The translations under genes were made by a program, and so were the position numbers. Under the pieces are notes generated by a model that saw nothing but the letters and a program-made list of their open reading frames with translations, was not told where the DNA came from and searched no databases. From positions 32,216,756 to 32,280,755 of the forward strand of contig OZ026834.1 of NCBI GenBank assembly GCA_964023205.1: 64,000 nt of DNA, written 5' to 3'. Each line of letters opens with the position of its first letter. The first letter of the stretch is position 1. The DNA comes from Lutraria lutraria. Taxonomy: Eukaryota > Mollusca > Bivalvia > Venerida > Mactridae. This document shows positions 37,201 through 50,429 of this stretch, one piece after another.

Positions 37201-40200
37201 GAAAGGCAAAAGGTGGCCTTTATTGACAGGTGGCCTTTATTCGGAGGCCAAATTGTTCTAAATAATCTTTTTTTTTCAAAGAATGACCTATTTCGCAGTG
37301 GTCTTTATTTGGAGGTGATCCCTAACACAGGTTTGACTGTTTATATAACAATTTTTCTTTGGACACTGCCTTAAAGCAGTTACTAAGTAGAATCTGAATT
37401 ATAACTTTTCTTTATGATACATAAAGAACACTATTAGCTACACATACCTGATCGATAACTAAGGTCACCAATGATTGAATTGCCAACTTTCTTCAGCCTC
37501 CAGTTCTGTCTTAAATTATGCAATTCAAAATGGAATTCAGTCTGTTGTCTACTACCAATCTCCTGCTGGGACTTTTTTAATCTTTCAGCTCCACTCATCA
37601 GTACACTGGCTGCATTTGTAAGACCCTGAGAAAGAGAATAGAACATCAGGTGGATATGTCATCTATATATGAAATATATACATCACTAAAAACTAATTAT
37701 TTCCATCATAGCAGCTGGTGGATGATAAACAATTTTAGGTTGGTAAATATTTCCATGATCTCTCTTGCAAATTAATACTTCTTGGAACAATACTGCCTTG
37801 TTTCTTAATTTTTAAACAGGTCAATTATTAATGACATTCAACATCCAATTTTCCTAACATAATATGATATTCTAACTAATTCATTGTTTTAATGAGTTTC
37901 CTCCCTTTGAATAACAACTTAATGACTTGATGTCAAACATTGTTGAAATTATGTAGTGTGGTTATTTTGTAAAAACAGAAAGAAATAAAACATGGAGTAC
38001 ATGGCAAGTTCATTTCCATACCCCATTAATTACATATTCACGCTATTCTCATATAGTTTGAATAATGCACATACAAAATAAAAATAGAGGGTAGAGTACA
38101 ATACTAAGGCAAATGCATGACAAACATCTGAAGCAGATAAAACCTAATCATTAACCATAACATACAATTAGAAACAAAGATAACAGTTAATAGCTTCCAT
38201 CCTATTTAAGCTCTTCCATTATATTTCATTGAAATGTTCATCTTTTTACTTGCACAAAACATTCATGTCTTCATAAAAAATGAATTTACCTACAATTTAC
38301 CAACCATATTCCGCTTTATAAAAATGAGCAACAATTTGAGGAGAAGAGCAGATTGATTGTAGTAGGGAGGCAGATGTTGCAGAGAGGTAACAGTTCATGG
38401 CTACAGTTTGTATGGACACCTATAGAACAGTTTATGACTGCAGTTTGTATGGATACCTATAGAACAGTTCATGGCTGCAGTTTGTATGGACACCTATAGA
38501 ACAGTTCATGGCTGCAGTTTGTATGGACACCTATAGAACAGTTCATGGCTGCAGTTTGTATGGATACCTATAGAACAGTTTATGGCTGCAGTTTGTATGG
38601 ATACCTATAGAACAGTTTATGGCTGCAGTTTGTATGGATACCTATAGAACAGTTCATGGCTGCAGTTTGTATGGACACCTATAGAACAGTTTATGGCAGC
38701 AGTTTGTATGGACACCTATAGAACAGTTTATGGCTGCAGTTTGTATTGACACCTATAGAACAGTTCATGGCTGCAGTTTGTATTGACACCTATAGAACAG
38801 TTTATGGCTGCAGTTTGTATGGATACCTATAGGACAGTTCATGGCTGCAGTTTGTATGGATACCTATAGATATACTGCAGTATGTGTTCATATAATGCAG
38901 ACAGTTTACGTTTGTTCATACCATAATCATTCATAATTCATATTATTTATATGTACATTTTGTACAAATAAATCTTCTATTTTTGTTTACAATGTCCAAA
39001 AACTGTGTTCAAACAATGACTCTGCATGAGCCTTAAGTGCGAACGATCAAAAGATTTTTTTTTATACGGAACTCATTTTGACAATAAACAAAAATTGTTT
39101 GAAGATGGGAACAGACAGGACTGGTGTATTAAAATGATATCAGTGAATGCATAGTGTAAAGATAATGAATCTAGTTTCCTTCACACCATAACAATTTCTC
39201 CATGATAGTTAATGGAAAGCTTTCATTCTCAATTATAAGCAATTAAAATTATCATAAACATTGAAATTGTCACATGAAAATAACAATCAACACAGATCAA
39301 AAGTAAAGATGGTTTATAATGGACTTAAGTTGCATATCAGTCACCTGTGTATATTCTTTACTACAAACTACATATATACAAGTGCATTATGTCTAATACA
39401 AAGGCGATTGCACATCCTTGATTCCCATACAATTAAACGTTTAATTAATGCCAAAAGCGGACCAAGACAAATTCATGCGTAAATCAGAACTTTTGACTAC
39501 TGGTGACGTCTGCTGCAAAAACCAAGCCAGTTGCACAAATGACTTTACATCGAAAATTGTTTTTTAAATGATAAATCATAACCCATAAATTGAATGATTT
39601 CAGTCTTATAGACAAAATTATTTGGTAAAACTCCTGATTATTTCATCAAAATAAGGTAAACTCCATTGAGTGTCTGTCGAAGGGGAGATATACCCGTACA
39701 CAATTTCCAAAATAAGTGAAATATCAATCCAACAATAAGTGCGGGTGTCACAGTATGTATATCAGATGGGTGACTACTTCCAGCTTTCAATAACTTTACT
39801 GATATCGCTCATGAGAATTACCCTGCCATATCGGTACTGACCTTTGACCACTATTTGTCGTCAAAACGAGATGTTGATCCACAGAAGAAAAATATTTTGA
39901 AATTGCAGGGGGAGAAAATGAAACCCTGCTTCAGAGGGGACTATTCTCGACAGGTGACGTTAAGGGAGGGAACATCAGAGGGGACTATTCTCGACAGGTG
40001 ACATTAAGGGAGGGAACAATGTACATGTAATCAATATTAATGAATCAAGTATAGACAAACCATATTTTCTTAAACTTAATTTAGTTACAAAATAGCATTA
40101 AGTTTAATGTTAAAAAACATGACATAGAAAATTCAATGTACAATACTATAATTATACAGAACAGCACTATGAATTCAATCTTATCTCATAGTGGTCTAGA

Positions 40201-43200
40201 CAGAAATGTAATAATACGGTCAAGAAATACAGGGGACAGTAATATACTAATAACAACTCTGTAACCAGATTAAATTTGCACATACATGTATCTAACTTCA
40301 TGCAAAGCTCATGGGTGAAATCAATATGGTTATAAAATTAACAGCAAATACAATGCACCAGTTCTAACTTTAAATTTGTTTATGTGTAGCAATTAAGATG
40401 AATCAACTTGAATTTAATTTTAGTATAACAATGGTGAATGCAGCTAGAATTATTCAACAGTGTGGTCTTTAATACAATTACTTGATTCAAAAGTGTTTTA
40501 TCATGAAATTAATGTTTTCTTAGCAAAATGTGTCATGTATCAATATTATAGCCACTAAATAAACCACTAGTGACATTGTTGAAGAAAAACATCAAGTCCT
40601 TTACAGGGTTCTGGCAATTTCTATCTTCTGCATGTTATATTCACTTGTAAAACAGTTTTCACGTTAGTTCTTCAATTCTGAAACATTATAGCTATGTTGT
40701 TCTCAATAAGTATAAAACTGTATAATCCAGAAAGAACTACAGACTTTCTCACCAAAACCCAGCAAGTTTGATGTTATAAGCTTGGACATGCACAAACCAA
40801 ACAGAAAACATCTCATAGCACACATTTCAACAATCTTCCTAACCTCTGTAGCAAATGCTAAGTCAGTTTTTCATTGACACCAGTGAAGAAAAGGGTTATA
40901 TAGTACATAACGATGTAACACAGCTACAAGATCATATGTAGCAACATACAATTAACAATATTATCCATAAAAAGGTGATATGTACTAAAACAATGCATTC
41001 CTGGGCAATGTATAGAAAATACAAGCCTTTCCCATATACCATACTTACTGTGCACACAGTCTGTAGACCTATCCCCTTAAAAAGATTACAGTATAAAATA
41101 AATCAACCAAAAATGTGAGACAATAAATCTTACTGCAAGTATTTGAAACCTATCATCAATTCTAATACTAATATGCAGAAACCACATAGAAAACTGAATT
41201 AATCTAAAGTTGAAATCAGTCATTTATCATTGCATTCTAATTTCATAACTTCTCATCTCATTCTTGTTAATAGAGGAAATTATGTTATGTAGATGTGAAA
41301 TAGTCATGATGTAAATACATAATGCATTATACTACTAAAAATTTGATAAGGGCCTGGCTGCCAATTACTCATGTTCGAGTAGTCTGTACATACAAATATG
41401 TAATACACAGATGTGCTTCAATGGACATCATTTATTTCATTTTTTTTGCACTGGTAAATAATGCTTGAATGACCAAATTTTTATCAAATCTAATCATTGT
41501 AGTGTCAAATTTATGAAGCAAACACTACAATCAATATCACAAGGAATCCATATCAAATTTGAGTAGTATATAACTTAAAAGCAGGTATTATGCTTCGGGA
41601 AAACAGGCACAAAAATAAATTAATACAATTTTCTATATCTATGGAAGCAGGGAATAGGTTTTCTACTTTCAGGTGCAACTACGGTTAGATACAATGTAGA
41701 TATAATATGTAAAATAAAAATAATGGTTTGTATGTATATATCAGAGTAATATTATCCATCATATACACCAGGTAATATATTAATTTATTTGACCAAGACA
41801 GTACTTAGAAAACAAGTGCATATGTTGTTTATAGGAAGAACTAGTATTCAATTTGTTATAAAATTATGACAAATTTGTATATATTATTTTGAATATTATT
41901 TGCAAAATGATACATCTATGATAAATGTGACAGGTGTCATCTACACAATAATAACAAGCTCTATAACTTATAAGTATCTACCTTCTTTTTTGCCAAGATT
42001 TGTAAAGCAGACTTTGGCTCAGAAGTATCTTGTTGAACATGTGCAAGCACCATGTACTTCTTTTCTTTTGCTATATTCAATACATCAAGCAATACTCCCA
42101 TTTCTGTATATGATGTTCTGAAAATAGAAAATAAAGTTCCCTAGCAAAGTTCTGAACATTTTGAAACATAAACAGAGTGAGATCCTTACTTTAATTAGTT
42201 ACCACGCACAAAAGTCACTGGACTCATTTCATTTCACTTTTATTAATTGTAATGCAATCACTTGGATGTATCAAATAAATCTACCAAAAATCATTAAAAC
42301 CTAGAAACTACTGCCACAATAATTTTTATACAATACATATTTTGGTTGTACAATGATTACACTATTCTACTAACTTAAGTTTGTTTCTAACGCTGTCCCA
42401 GGGCCATAATGAAGGCTGGAATGTGGAGGCTTCCTTTTCTTTAACTTCAGTTTCTTCTTCAGATGTTGTCTTTCCCTTCTCTTCACCTTCCTCTTCTGCA
42501 AAATCGATTTTCTGAGCACTTTTTGCTAGACATTCTGACATGGACAAGGGCCTGAAAGAAATAAAGTGATATCAGTTTGAGGAAGACTGTTCAAAGTGGA
42601 CCAAGCATACTTCAGTGCCAAGTAAACATTCATTTGTACACATTTTCAACAGTAAGTTTTTGTACTATTCGGAGTTGCTTAAAATTGCGAGATTTTGTCA
42701 ATCTGCCGTATGACTTTGTGAGATTTAGACTACTTGCTTATCTGTGCATGTATAGGTCTTTGACAGAAACAAACAAAATGATGCTGATTTTTTCACACAT
42801 GTATGAATATATTTTCCGCACTTGAGGCTTTCAGCTGATTTTTTTACGTGCATCTTATATACAGACCTGTGCTACCCATACACAAGTGATTATGGTATGC
42901 CATGCCAAAGACATTGATCACACATGATATGTCTAGTAACAGTCTACTGCCATGTTTTTTTTAAAATTTGTTCACAGATAATCTGGACAATCTTAGCAGT
43001 GACGCTGCGTGTTCACTTATTCTAAATAAAAAACAGTTTCTTGAAATAAAACATATTTAAAATAACATCATTTTTCCAACAACTACAAGAAAGTTCGGAT
43101 CAAAAACAAAATTTCTGCGATATTCTTTGTCAGTATGACAATGAGCGTCTACATGATGCAGATCAAAATTTAGCAGTTCTTACCATGTTATAGATAATAG

Positions 43201-43356
43201 AGACGATTACAAACGTTCAACAATTATGGAAATCAATGTAACAATACTATCTTAATCAACTCACGGAACATATGTTTCTTGTCCATCTAATGTTACCTCC
43301 TGAATTTGATTTTCATGCACAGCCTCAATCGAAACATTGACTCCGGCTAGCGCCAT
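31241..43356 (-). CDS. MED17: Mediator complex subunit 17, complete, 14 exons
   Basis: Minus-strand coding exons are 43356-43265, 42551-42375, 42117-41982, 37625-37448, 36413-36246, 35820-35690, 35385-35314, 34998-34936, 34464-34265, 33787-33731, 33325-33191, 32856-32733, 32240-32092 and 31457-31241. The total is 1899 nt and 632 aa (human 651), every junction in phase. Recognised MED17 landmarks are [17 protein letters not shown] near the N-terminus, [13 protein letters not shown] at 75-87, a GAERLKKS...NWRLKKVG block in exon 4, [11 protein letters not shown] at 274-284, [18 protein letters not shown] in exon 9, [15 protein letters not shown] in exon 10, and the C-terminal [23 protein letters not shown]17 is the scaffold of the Mediator head module that joins activators to RNA polymerase II in the nucleus. 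An acidic Glu/Lys insert (49-72) varies between species. Intron 3 is 4.4 kb and carries minisatellites. Confidence 0.97.
31595..32055 (+). repeat. Dispersed repeat with about 171-bp tandem dimer
   Basis: Two diverged copies of a roughly 171-bp unit; landmarks taagttcaagg...acataactctg at 31679 and 31850, and cttgcacatctaca near 31737 and 31908. It starts ctagagctatgtcacag and ends in a ggatggacggacc block, like other hairpin-ended repeats here. It lies in the last intron of MED17; the 147-codon open frame across it is a repeat artefact. Confidence 0.7.
33620..33712 (+). mobile_element. SINE 3' fragment, copy 1
   Basis: The words ttatctcccctctccct, ctgaaatgaccat and gttaaac...cagataaata match the stretch 62805-62900 in the same order. 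This is likely the 3' part of a SINE, with the terminal ataaata as its tail. It lies in an MED17 intron. Confidence 0.6.
36465..36900. repeat. Probable interspersed repeat in an MED17 intron
   Basis: The phrase structure (gggaccataacttgtgtgaa, gagttatcgctcc) resembles the cores of the hairpin-ended repeats in this window but is not close enough to align by eye. The 98-codon frame inside has no protein features. Low certainty. Confidence 0.35.
37169..37339. mobile_element. pogo-like MITE (CAGTCAAACCTG family), copy 2
   Basis: Begins CGGTCAAACCTGT after TA and ends ACAGGTTTGACTG. The interior contains repeated ggcctttatt and gaggcca words shared with 60011-60185. The right TA flank has decayed. 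It lies in an MED17 intron. Confidence 0.75.
38390..38870. repeat. Minisatellite, 37-bp unit, 13 copies
   Basis: Unit gaacagttcatggctgcag plus tttgtatggacacctata. Copies vary mainly at gttcatgg/gtttatgg and ggacacc/ggatacc. It lies in MED17 intron 3. Units abut directly, with no spacers. Confidence 0.95.
39930..40017. repeat. 44-bp tandem duplication
   Basis: tcagaggggactattctcga plus caggtgacgttaagggagggaaca occurs twice at 44-bp spacing (39931 and 39975) with a single G/A difference. Recent duplication in MED17 intron 3. Confidence 0.9.
42600..42684. repeat. Direct duplicate, copy 1 (MED17 intron 1)
   Basis: accaagcatacttcagtg through gtactattcggagttgct is repeated at 43559-43642, 959 bp away, with one substitution and a one-base indel at the end. 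The pair brackets MED17 exon 1. Confidence 0.9.
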
Positions 43357-43360
43357 TTTG
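43346..43360 (-). promoter_or_regulatory. YY1-type motif overlapping the MED17 start codon
   Basis: CAAAATGGCGCT on the minus strand fits the YY1 core AANATGGCG and includes the ATG. YY1 sites overlapping start codons of housekeeping genes are established in vertebrates. The CCDC42-family gene also starts ATGGCG, and an extra ATGGCGGAC lies upstream of it. Confidence 0.35.
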
Positions 43361-46206
43361 AATTATTGCAAAGCAGTAGTTTCGAAATTAAATGTTCTGT
43401 AAATATTGAAAACAAAACTTAGTATTCACTATTAATGCAACTATATTAATGTGATTATATTTTTCAGACATATCTCATTATAATGTTAGTAAAATTAGTA
43501 TTTATTAATGAGAAATGAAAGCTAGCTTTGCATCGTTCATCGCAATTTTAGTCACGTGACCAAGCATACTTCAGTGTCAAGTAAACATTCATTTGTACAC
43601 ATTTTCAACAGTAAGTTTTTGTACTATTCGGAGTTGCTAAAATTGATTGGTAGGTTCATTTTCTCTCGGAATAGTTTGAATTGGTTGATAAAATATTGAC
43701 TGTAGATGTCAGTTTTTGACAAATGACTTAACAAAGCAGAGATGTGAGAAAATGAGTGAGTGACACTGTCACAGTCATGCATATATTTTATCAACCAATC
43801 CTTTTAGTGATCTAGCTAGCGCTTTTCAGCAGGGTTTCTTGTCCTACCCTTAAAAACTGACACCTTTCCACAAATCATGCTAACATTGATTTTAATCACG
43901 CGTGTAGTAAACTTAGTGTTAGCAACTGGTTTATTGTTGTTCGGTACGAACAATAAAGTTATTACCGTATTTCAGAAATCGCTCAGTTTTCATTGAAAAC
44001 CTGCATACCGAACAGCTTCCATTAATTTAACCTTCCGCCTACGAACATTGTTCCATTTTTTTCAGTTCAATGGCATAAATACAAATTCAAATATTACGTG
44101 CATATAAGTCAAGATCAGATGGCTATGCAATATCGTAAACGAGCAATACTAGACAGTCGTAAAAAATCTAAACAATCCTGTCCCTCGATTTCTACAATAT
44201 TTACTATCAGTATACACATTTCAAGGAAGGATGACGTCATAATTCTCGTGCTTTATATGCTAATTTGTCTGGTTCCTAGCTTCTATTGTAAACGTAAAGA
44301 AGTCATCATTGAATTCATGGACGATGCGATGATAACTGTGTGTCAACCAGATATTTAAAAAAAGTGGTTCATCGGGAAATTGTAATCGATTGATTTAATG
44401 CTTATAACGTGTAACTTTTTCTTCGAGTGTGTCTTCATGTGTGAGATATTACATTCTGCAAAAGTTGAGTATACAAAGAGGCAGGTAATGTAGACTATAT
44501 TTGCTTAACTACTTTTTTTGATCAGATGGGAATCATAAATCAAAGTACTGAAAGCACATGGAACGGGAACAGCTTTAACAACTGCATAGCGGGTGTAGAA
44601 AAGCGTTAGTAGTACTTAAGTCTGCATCGAAATTCATGTGCAAACTATCGTTCGGATTCAAAAACTCACCCTACAAAGAAATTCAACTTTTGACTGCTTT
44701 GTAGTTCCGAACAACAGCAGTACCTTCAGAGCTTTGATATATATATACCGGCATAAATATTGAGAACGCTTATTATCAGTTATTCAGTAATTTGCTCGCG
44801 GAACCAATCGTGTCAAAACTTAAGTCATGTACTGTACATTGTACACTTAGTGTATACATATGATATGTTTATCACACTTAATTGACACCTTGGGAATAAT
44901 CGATCGGAATAAAAAATGCGCATAGTCACGTCAATTAAATTTGTCTTTTGATCATCGTCAATTGACACCTTGGAAAGCGAGTATTTAATTGTTGTTGACA
45001 TTTACCCAAGTCTGTCGACCCAGACTGACAGAAATCATGTAAGACCACCCATTCATAAAGTAAATACAAAAGCCTTTCATTGTTATTTCCATTAGCACTG
45101 TCATAGTTAAACTTTTGATTAAAGCATTCTGAGTTGATGATAACAGCAATATCGGTAGTGATTTGGAAAGCCAATGCGACATAGAGTCATAGATGATAGA
45201 AATTCTCTAGTTCAAAATAGAAATCACCTCTGTGGCCAATTTCGTTACTAATGATGGTATGTGTCTATGTGATGATAAGAATTGAGAATTTTTACCAGTC
45301 CAAACACCTTTATGTCTGTCTGGGCTGAACTTTTTTTTGCATCTATAGCCTCAAAGTTAGTCTGACCACTGGTCTAAATTTTCACTTGTAGGTGTTCCTG
45401 GGTTGTTAATATTCCTGTTTTTTTCTGTTTATCGTGCATTTGATGCCTTGGAGGATTATTAAAGCATTTATTTGAGAGTCATGATTTTTCTCTTTTTCTG
45501 AAAATGGATGAGTGGATTATTTAATTGGGAATGTTTTGAGAAAATTATGTTTGCTTGTTTTTTTTCATTGATGCATCTTATTTGTATGTAACATCATCAT
45601 TTCCATGTATTGATCCAGTCAAGTTATGGTTTGTGAGAATTGATGTTCATCAGTTTCTATAGATCTCTCTTTGCAGCATTTATTTTAAGACTTGATATGT
45701 ACATATTTTATTTGCATTGATGCTGCTATAAATAAACTGTAATTGTTCCTGTTTTTTTCCAGTTATCAGTTTATCATTGAATGCTTTAAACACACAAGCT
45801 GTATGATGAGATATTAGGAGATTTTGTTGGCTGTGAGGAATTGCTATTATTTTGAAAAGAACATTCCAGTGTTTTATGTATACCTATGTCCTTGTATATT
45901 ATCTCTTACTTACTCTAGGTAAGGTACAAGTCTGCCTTGATATTGTATTTGTCTGTTTTATAGAACTTGTCTTGACATTAATTTCCTTATTTTTTATGAT
46001 GTCACAAGAATGTAGCAAATGGTTCAGAATACAAGACATGATGAATATCATTCTTCAACTGAGAATGGCTGTTGTCCAATTCTTTTTTCTGATTTCGTTT
46101 CTCTTTGTTTTGTTGAAATGCATGAATGTATTGTTTTGTATTTCTGATCTGGAAGTAAAAAAATCACATGTTGAAAATATCAGTATTTGGCATTCATAAG
46201 TTAGGC
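43357..46206. other. MED17 upstream region, no gene recognised
   Basis: It holds the MED17 promoter, the duplicate at 43559, an inverted pair ttggttgataaaatat (from 43682) and atattttatcaaccaa (to about 43800), and a perfect CRE palindrome TGACGTCA (44232-44239). An 80-codon frame from the ATG at 44119 has one hydrophobic stretch but no support. A divergent + strand promoter here is possible but unproven. Confidence 0.4.
43559..43642. repeat. Direct duplicate, copy 2 (upstream of MED17)
   Basis: Nearly identical to 42600-42684. It lies about 200 bp upstream of the MED17 start codon, beside cacgtgac (E-box core CACGTG at 43553-43558), so it may be within the promoter region. Confidence 0.9.
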
Positions 46207-47335
46207 TTTTTAGCTCACCTGATTCATCTAGCAACCGCAGCTCTTTACAAATCTTGATTAAACTTGCTCACAATGTATATGGCCACAATGTCTCGGCTAA
46301 GTTCGATTGTGGGCAAAATCTGATAATAACTTCTAGAGTTATGGGCCCTTGAATTACAAAATTTGCTATATTTAGCTTGTTTACACTCTAGCGCCTTCAT
46401 TTATTCACCAATCCTGATCATATTTTTTAGTAAATGTGTATAACCAAACGATCTTGGACAAGTTCCATTATGGGCAATATCGGACCAGAACTTCAAGAGT
46501 TATGGGCCCTTGACTTAGAAAATTTGCTATATTTGAGTTTGTTTACACTCCAGCGCATTCATTTATTCACCAATCCTAATCATATTTTCAGGAAATGTGT
46601 ATAACTAAGAGATCTTGGACAAGTTCGATTATGGGCGGAATCGGACCGGAACTTCAAGAGTTATGGGCCCTTGACTTTGAAAATTTGCTATATATTTTAG
46701 CTTGTTTACACTCTAGCACCTACATTTATTCACCGATCCTAATAATATTTTCAGTAAATGTGTATAACCAAAAGATCTTGGACAAGTTCGATTATGGACA
46801 GAATCGGACCCAAACTTCAAGAGTTATGGGTCCTTGATTTTGAAAATTTGCTATATTCTAGCTTGTTTACACAGTAGCGCCTTCATTTATACACCGATCC
46901 CAATAATATTTTCAGTAAATGAGTATAACCAAAAGATCTCAAACAAGTTCGATTATGGGCGGAATCGGACCACATTTTCAAGAGTTATGGGCCCTTGACT
47001 TAGCAAATTTGCTATATTTTAGCTTGTTTACACTCTAGCACCTTCATTTATTCACCGATCCTAATCATATTTACAATGAATGTGTATGACCTTATGGTTT
47101 TGGACAAGTTAAGTTATGGGTGGAATCGGACCACAACTTCAAGAGTTATGGACCCTTGGATTAGAAAATTTGCTACGTTTTAGCTTGTTTAACAGTATTA
47201 TACCTTCATTGTTGGTTTTGATCTCAAAATCTACGTAAAAATGAGTTTTACGAGATGGAAACTATATTACCTGGTCATTGATTGTTGGCCTTTGTTCTCA
47301 GGTGAGCGATAAAGGGCCAATGTGGCCCTCTTGTA
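46207..47335 (+). mobile_element. Helentron/pearl-like repeat with about 163-bp tandem core
   Basis: Left end tttttagctcacctga; the inner right end TCAGGTGAGC (47298-47307) is the exact inverse of GCTCACCTGA (46213-46222). A 7-bp stem, 3-nt loop hairpin (AGGGCCA-ATG-TGGCCCT, 47313-47329) and CTTGTATAG close it. The core has about six copies of a 163-bp unit; gatcttggacaagttc recurs near 46450, 46612, 46775, 46937 and 47099. Ends match 454-1617 although the cores differ. Noncoding. Confidence 0.75.
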
Positions 47336-49708
47336 TAGTATAACGGCATTTAACTTCTTAACCTGCCAACACATATTCACTTCTCAAGACCTTGATTTTC
47401 TCGTAATTAGCGGTATGATCGGCAAACATTAATTTTGTTGATTTTAAACTTGCATCTTTGTAGATGTCAAGACTCTGCCAAATCCTGTAAAAGTACGGAA
47501 CAGTATTGTTTTTTAGAAAATCATTATGAAAGATTTATTTCCCTTAGTTGTTTCAACACGCCATTTGCTATAATCCTCACAGGTAAACAAATTAACAATT
47601 AAATTCAGTTTGTCCAGAATTTGATCTATTATAGCCATAGCAAATATGGATTGAGTTCTACACCTATGTATAAGGCATACCTGACTTTTTTACCTGATTT
47701 TGGACATAAAAACATACTTCTTATACACAAGTGCTTAGGGTAGTTTACCAGACAAATTGTTTTCATCTCTCAGTTTACTGTGGTCACCAATAGTCTATGA
47801 GGATTCTTCTCTGTTTATCTAGTTAACAGGATTTGTTCAATGGAAAAAAAATCTGCTATTTAAACACTGGAACTGTTTCTGAGTGATGTGATATGATTGT
47901 GTTAAAACAAGTTTGACAGCAGGGAAATTACCGTAGACTTGTCGATATTGGTTGGGTGTACTGTAGCACTATTGTATTGGTTATATCGATTATTGAAAAC
48001 TTCACGGTATCCTTGTATTGGTTGATCCCTGATGCAACAGTATTGGTCTGAGTTCTGTGATGGTGGAAACAATCACAGCTATAGTTCAAATTTATCATTT
48101 CCAATTCCACCATGGTGAGAATGAGGAGTCATGTGTGCGATTGATTTTTTCTGGCTGATGGAACCTTATTTTTTCTCATAATGAAATTTGCACTATTTTT
48201 CAACCATGATGGATTAGTTGTTTATTTATGTTGTTAACAAAAATTGATTTTTTATGAATGTTCGTATTTCCTTGTTAAATACCTAGGAATAATTTATATT
48301 GTTTGGCGCTTATCATTGGCAACAGTAAACTGTTAAGAGAATAGAGGCTAAGTTTTATTGAGTAACCATTTAAATTGTATCAGTTTTCTTGTGGCATCCA
48401 AGTCTCAATATCATCTCTTTGTTCACTTTATAAGGGTGAATTCCCGTATATTTTCATGAATTATTGGCTCATTAACTCGTTTTCATCAGACTGATTGAAT
48501 TATTTTGCCACTTTTTTTTTAATTGGCAATGAAATGAATGCTTGTATTCATTTTCAGTAAATATTTTATTTAAGTTAATTTTTGATGATGAAGCTTTGAC
48601 AAACAGCACATTTAACATTCAATGTAACAATAAGTTCTAGTTGTTGTTATTTATGACTACGGAAAATCAACAGTGACATGTTCTAGTGATTGTAAACTTA
48701 CCAGCTCTGGATAATGGATAAATTATATGATAGGGATACAATGTCAAGAAGAGGTATTTATTTCTATAGTGTGATAATGGAATTAGTTTTGAAATCATTG
48801 CTTGAAGATATAATTATTTGTTGGAAATCAAATATTGTTGTTGTTTTTTATGTGTATTTTAATTTATCTGCCTTGAGGTAATGCTATTTAGTAATTTACA
48901 CTACATTAACCAACCCATCAGCTGATACATATTATGTACATTTTTGTGTTATGATCCTCCAGTTAAACTTTGATACCTAGGTTTGCTAAATTTTAATACG
49001 CTACATGCAATCATAAATTTTCTGAATGCCTTTGGTTACGCGACCCGAACTTTTAACATTGGGTAGTTTTTTTTCCATTTTTGGGTTTGAGGATTTTCTA
49101 ATGTGTTGGTTGTGTAACTTCAAAGAAAAAGAAAAAAGGCTTTTAAATCACCCTGAAAAATGACAGGAATTTAAAAAAAACTTATGTTTCATGTCTATTG
49201 TTATCATATCTTCTGCAGTTTGATTTTTTTTTTTGTAAACAGTATTCTTCAGCTCTTATTTCTTTGTATTTCTTGTACTCATTACATGAAGTGCTAGGAC
49301 TGGGTATACTTGGAACATGTTTTTGATTTAATTATTTGTTAAAGGAACATGTGGTTCTATCTGGAATCATGTTAAATCCAGTGTAATTCCCTTTAAAGTG
49401 ATCATGCTTTCTTGTTATGTTGAGATAACTATTTTCCTAGACATTTTGAGCCATTGTTATTATCTCTAACTGTATACAAGAATAATGAGATTGTATGTTT
49501 ATATGGTAGATTTAATGTAGATTAGAAATAACATTTTGTACCAGAATGAGAGGTTAACACTGAGTTCTTGACTTGACAGGAATTGACAGGAATTGTCAAA
49601 TACTTTCTTCAGAAATATCCCATGTGCCCCTACAGAGCTACACAAATAAAAGTGATTTAAGTATACATAATACTATCCTGAGCTTACATTTGCGTGATTT
49701 TGAAAATG

Positions 49709-49866
49709 TTAAAAAGTATATAATATATAACACATTAAATTTGTGTAAAAAAGTATATTACACACTCAATTTGTGTGAAAAAGTATATTACACACTCAAT
49801 TTGTGTAAAAAAGTATACAACACACTCAGTTTGTGTGAAAAAGTATACAACATGATTCAATTTGTA
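49709..49866. repeat. 30-bp tandem repeat, about 5 copies
   Basis: Unit ttgtgtaaaaaagtatatta plus cacactcaat at 49741, 49771, 49801 and 49831, with a diverged first copy. Because 30 is divisible by three the frame stays open and yields a repetitive decapeptide, but the open frame has no ATG upstream and no splice support. Confidence 0.85.
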
Positions 49867-50429
49867 CCTTTTGAATGCTTTGATATCCTTATGTGCTTGA
49901 AATCAGTTATTTTCTGGTCCTGTGAATAACTAACACCATTTCTGAAATCGTGGACAAAAATTAAATATGCTTAAACTCTGTAGTCTCAGAATGAAGAATG
50001 CTTGCCATGGATTTTCCTTGAAGATGATATTGTCAAACATTCTTTTACATCTGAAACAAAAGAAGTTTTAACTTAATTGTAGCTTGAAATGCTGGATTCA
50101 CACAATCCCCGATGTGAGTAAAAACTGTTATTATCGTGACATATTCCACAAAGAAAGCAAGTTATACTTTTTATCACACATTCTATTCCTTAACATAGTA
50201 ACAGCTTTGACTTCAAGTCTTTCACTTGGCTAGTAAATTTCTGATTATTGAACGTTTTCAAAATTGTGTATTAGGGCTAGTGGTATGTGTATTTTGTTTG
50301 TTTTCAATAACCCACTTTTAGTTTATGCTAGTGGTTTATATTTAGTGGTTCGAACACTGTACATATCTGAACTTTTGCAATATTAACTTAGCACCATACA
50401 ATATTCCTACCAGAATTTTTTTTAAACAT

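Noticed and set aside
38390..38870. Possible CRISPR or repeat-protein array (37-bp units)
   Set aside because: Directly abutting copies, unit not divisible by three, inside an MED17 intron.
45852..46199. 115-codon hydrophobic open frame (ATG-led)
   Set aside because: T-rich sequence gives Leu/Phe/Val-rich frames by chance; no signal or domain pattern, no repeat in other frames, no splice context.
49573..49929. 118-codon open frame
   Set aside because: No ATG leads it, it is dominated by the 30-bp repeat, and flanking residues show no coding bias.
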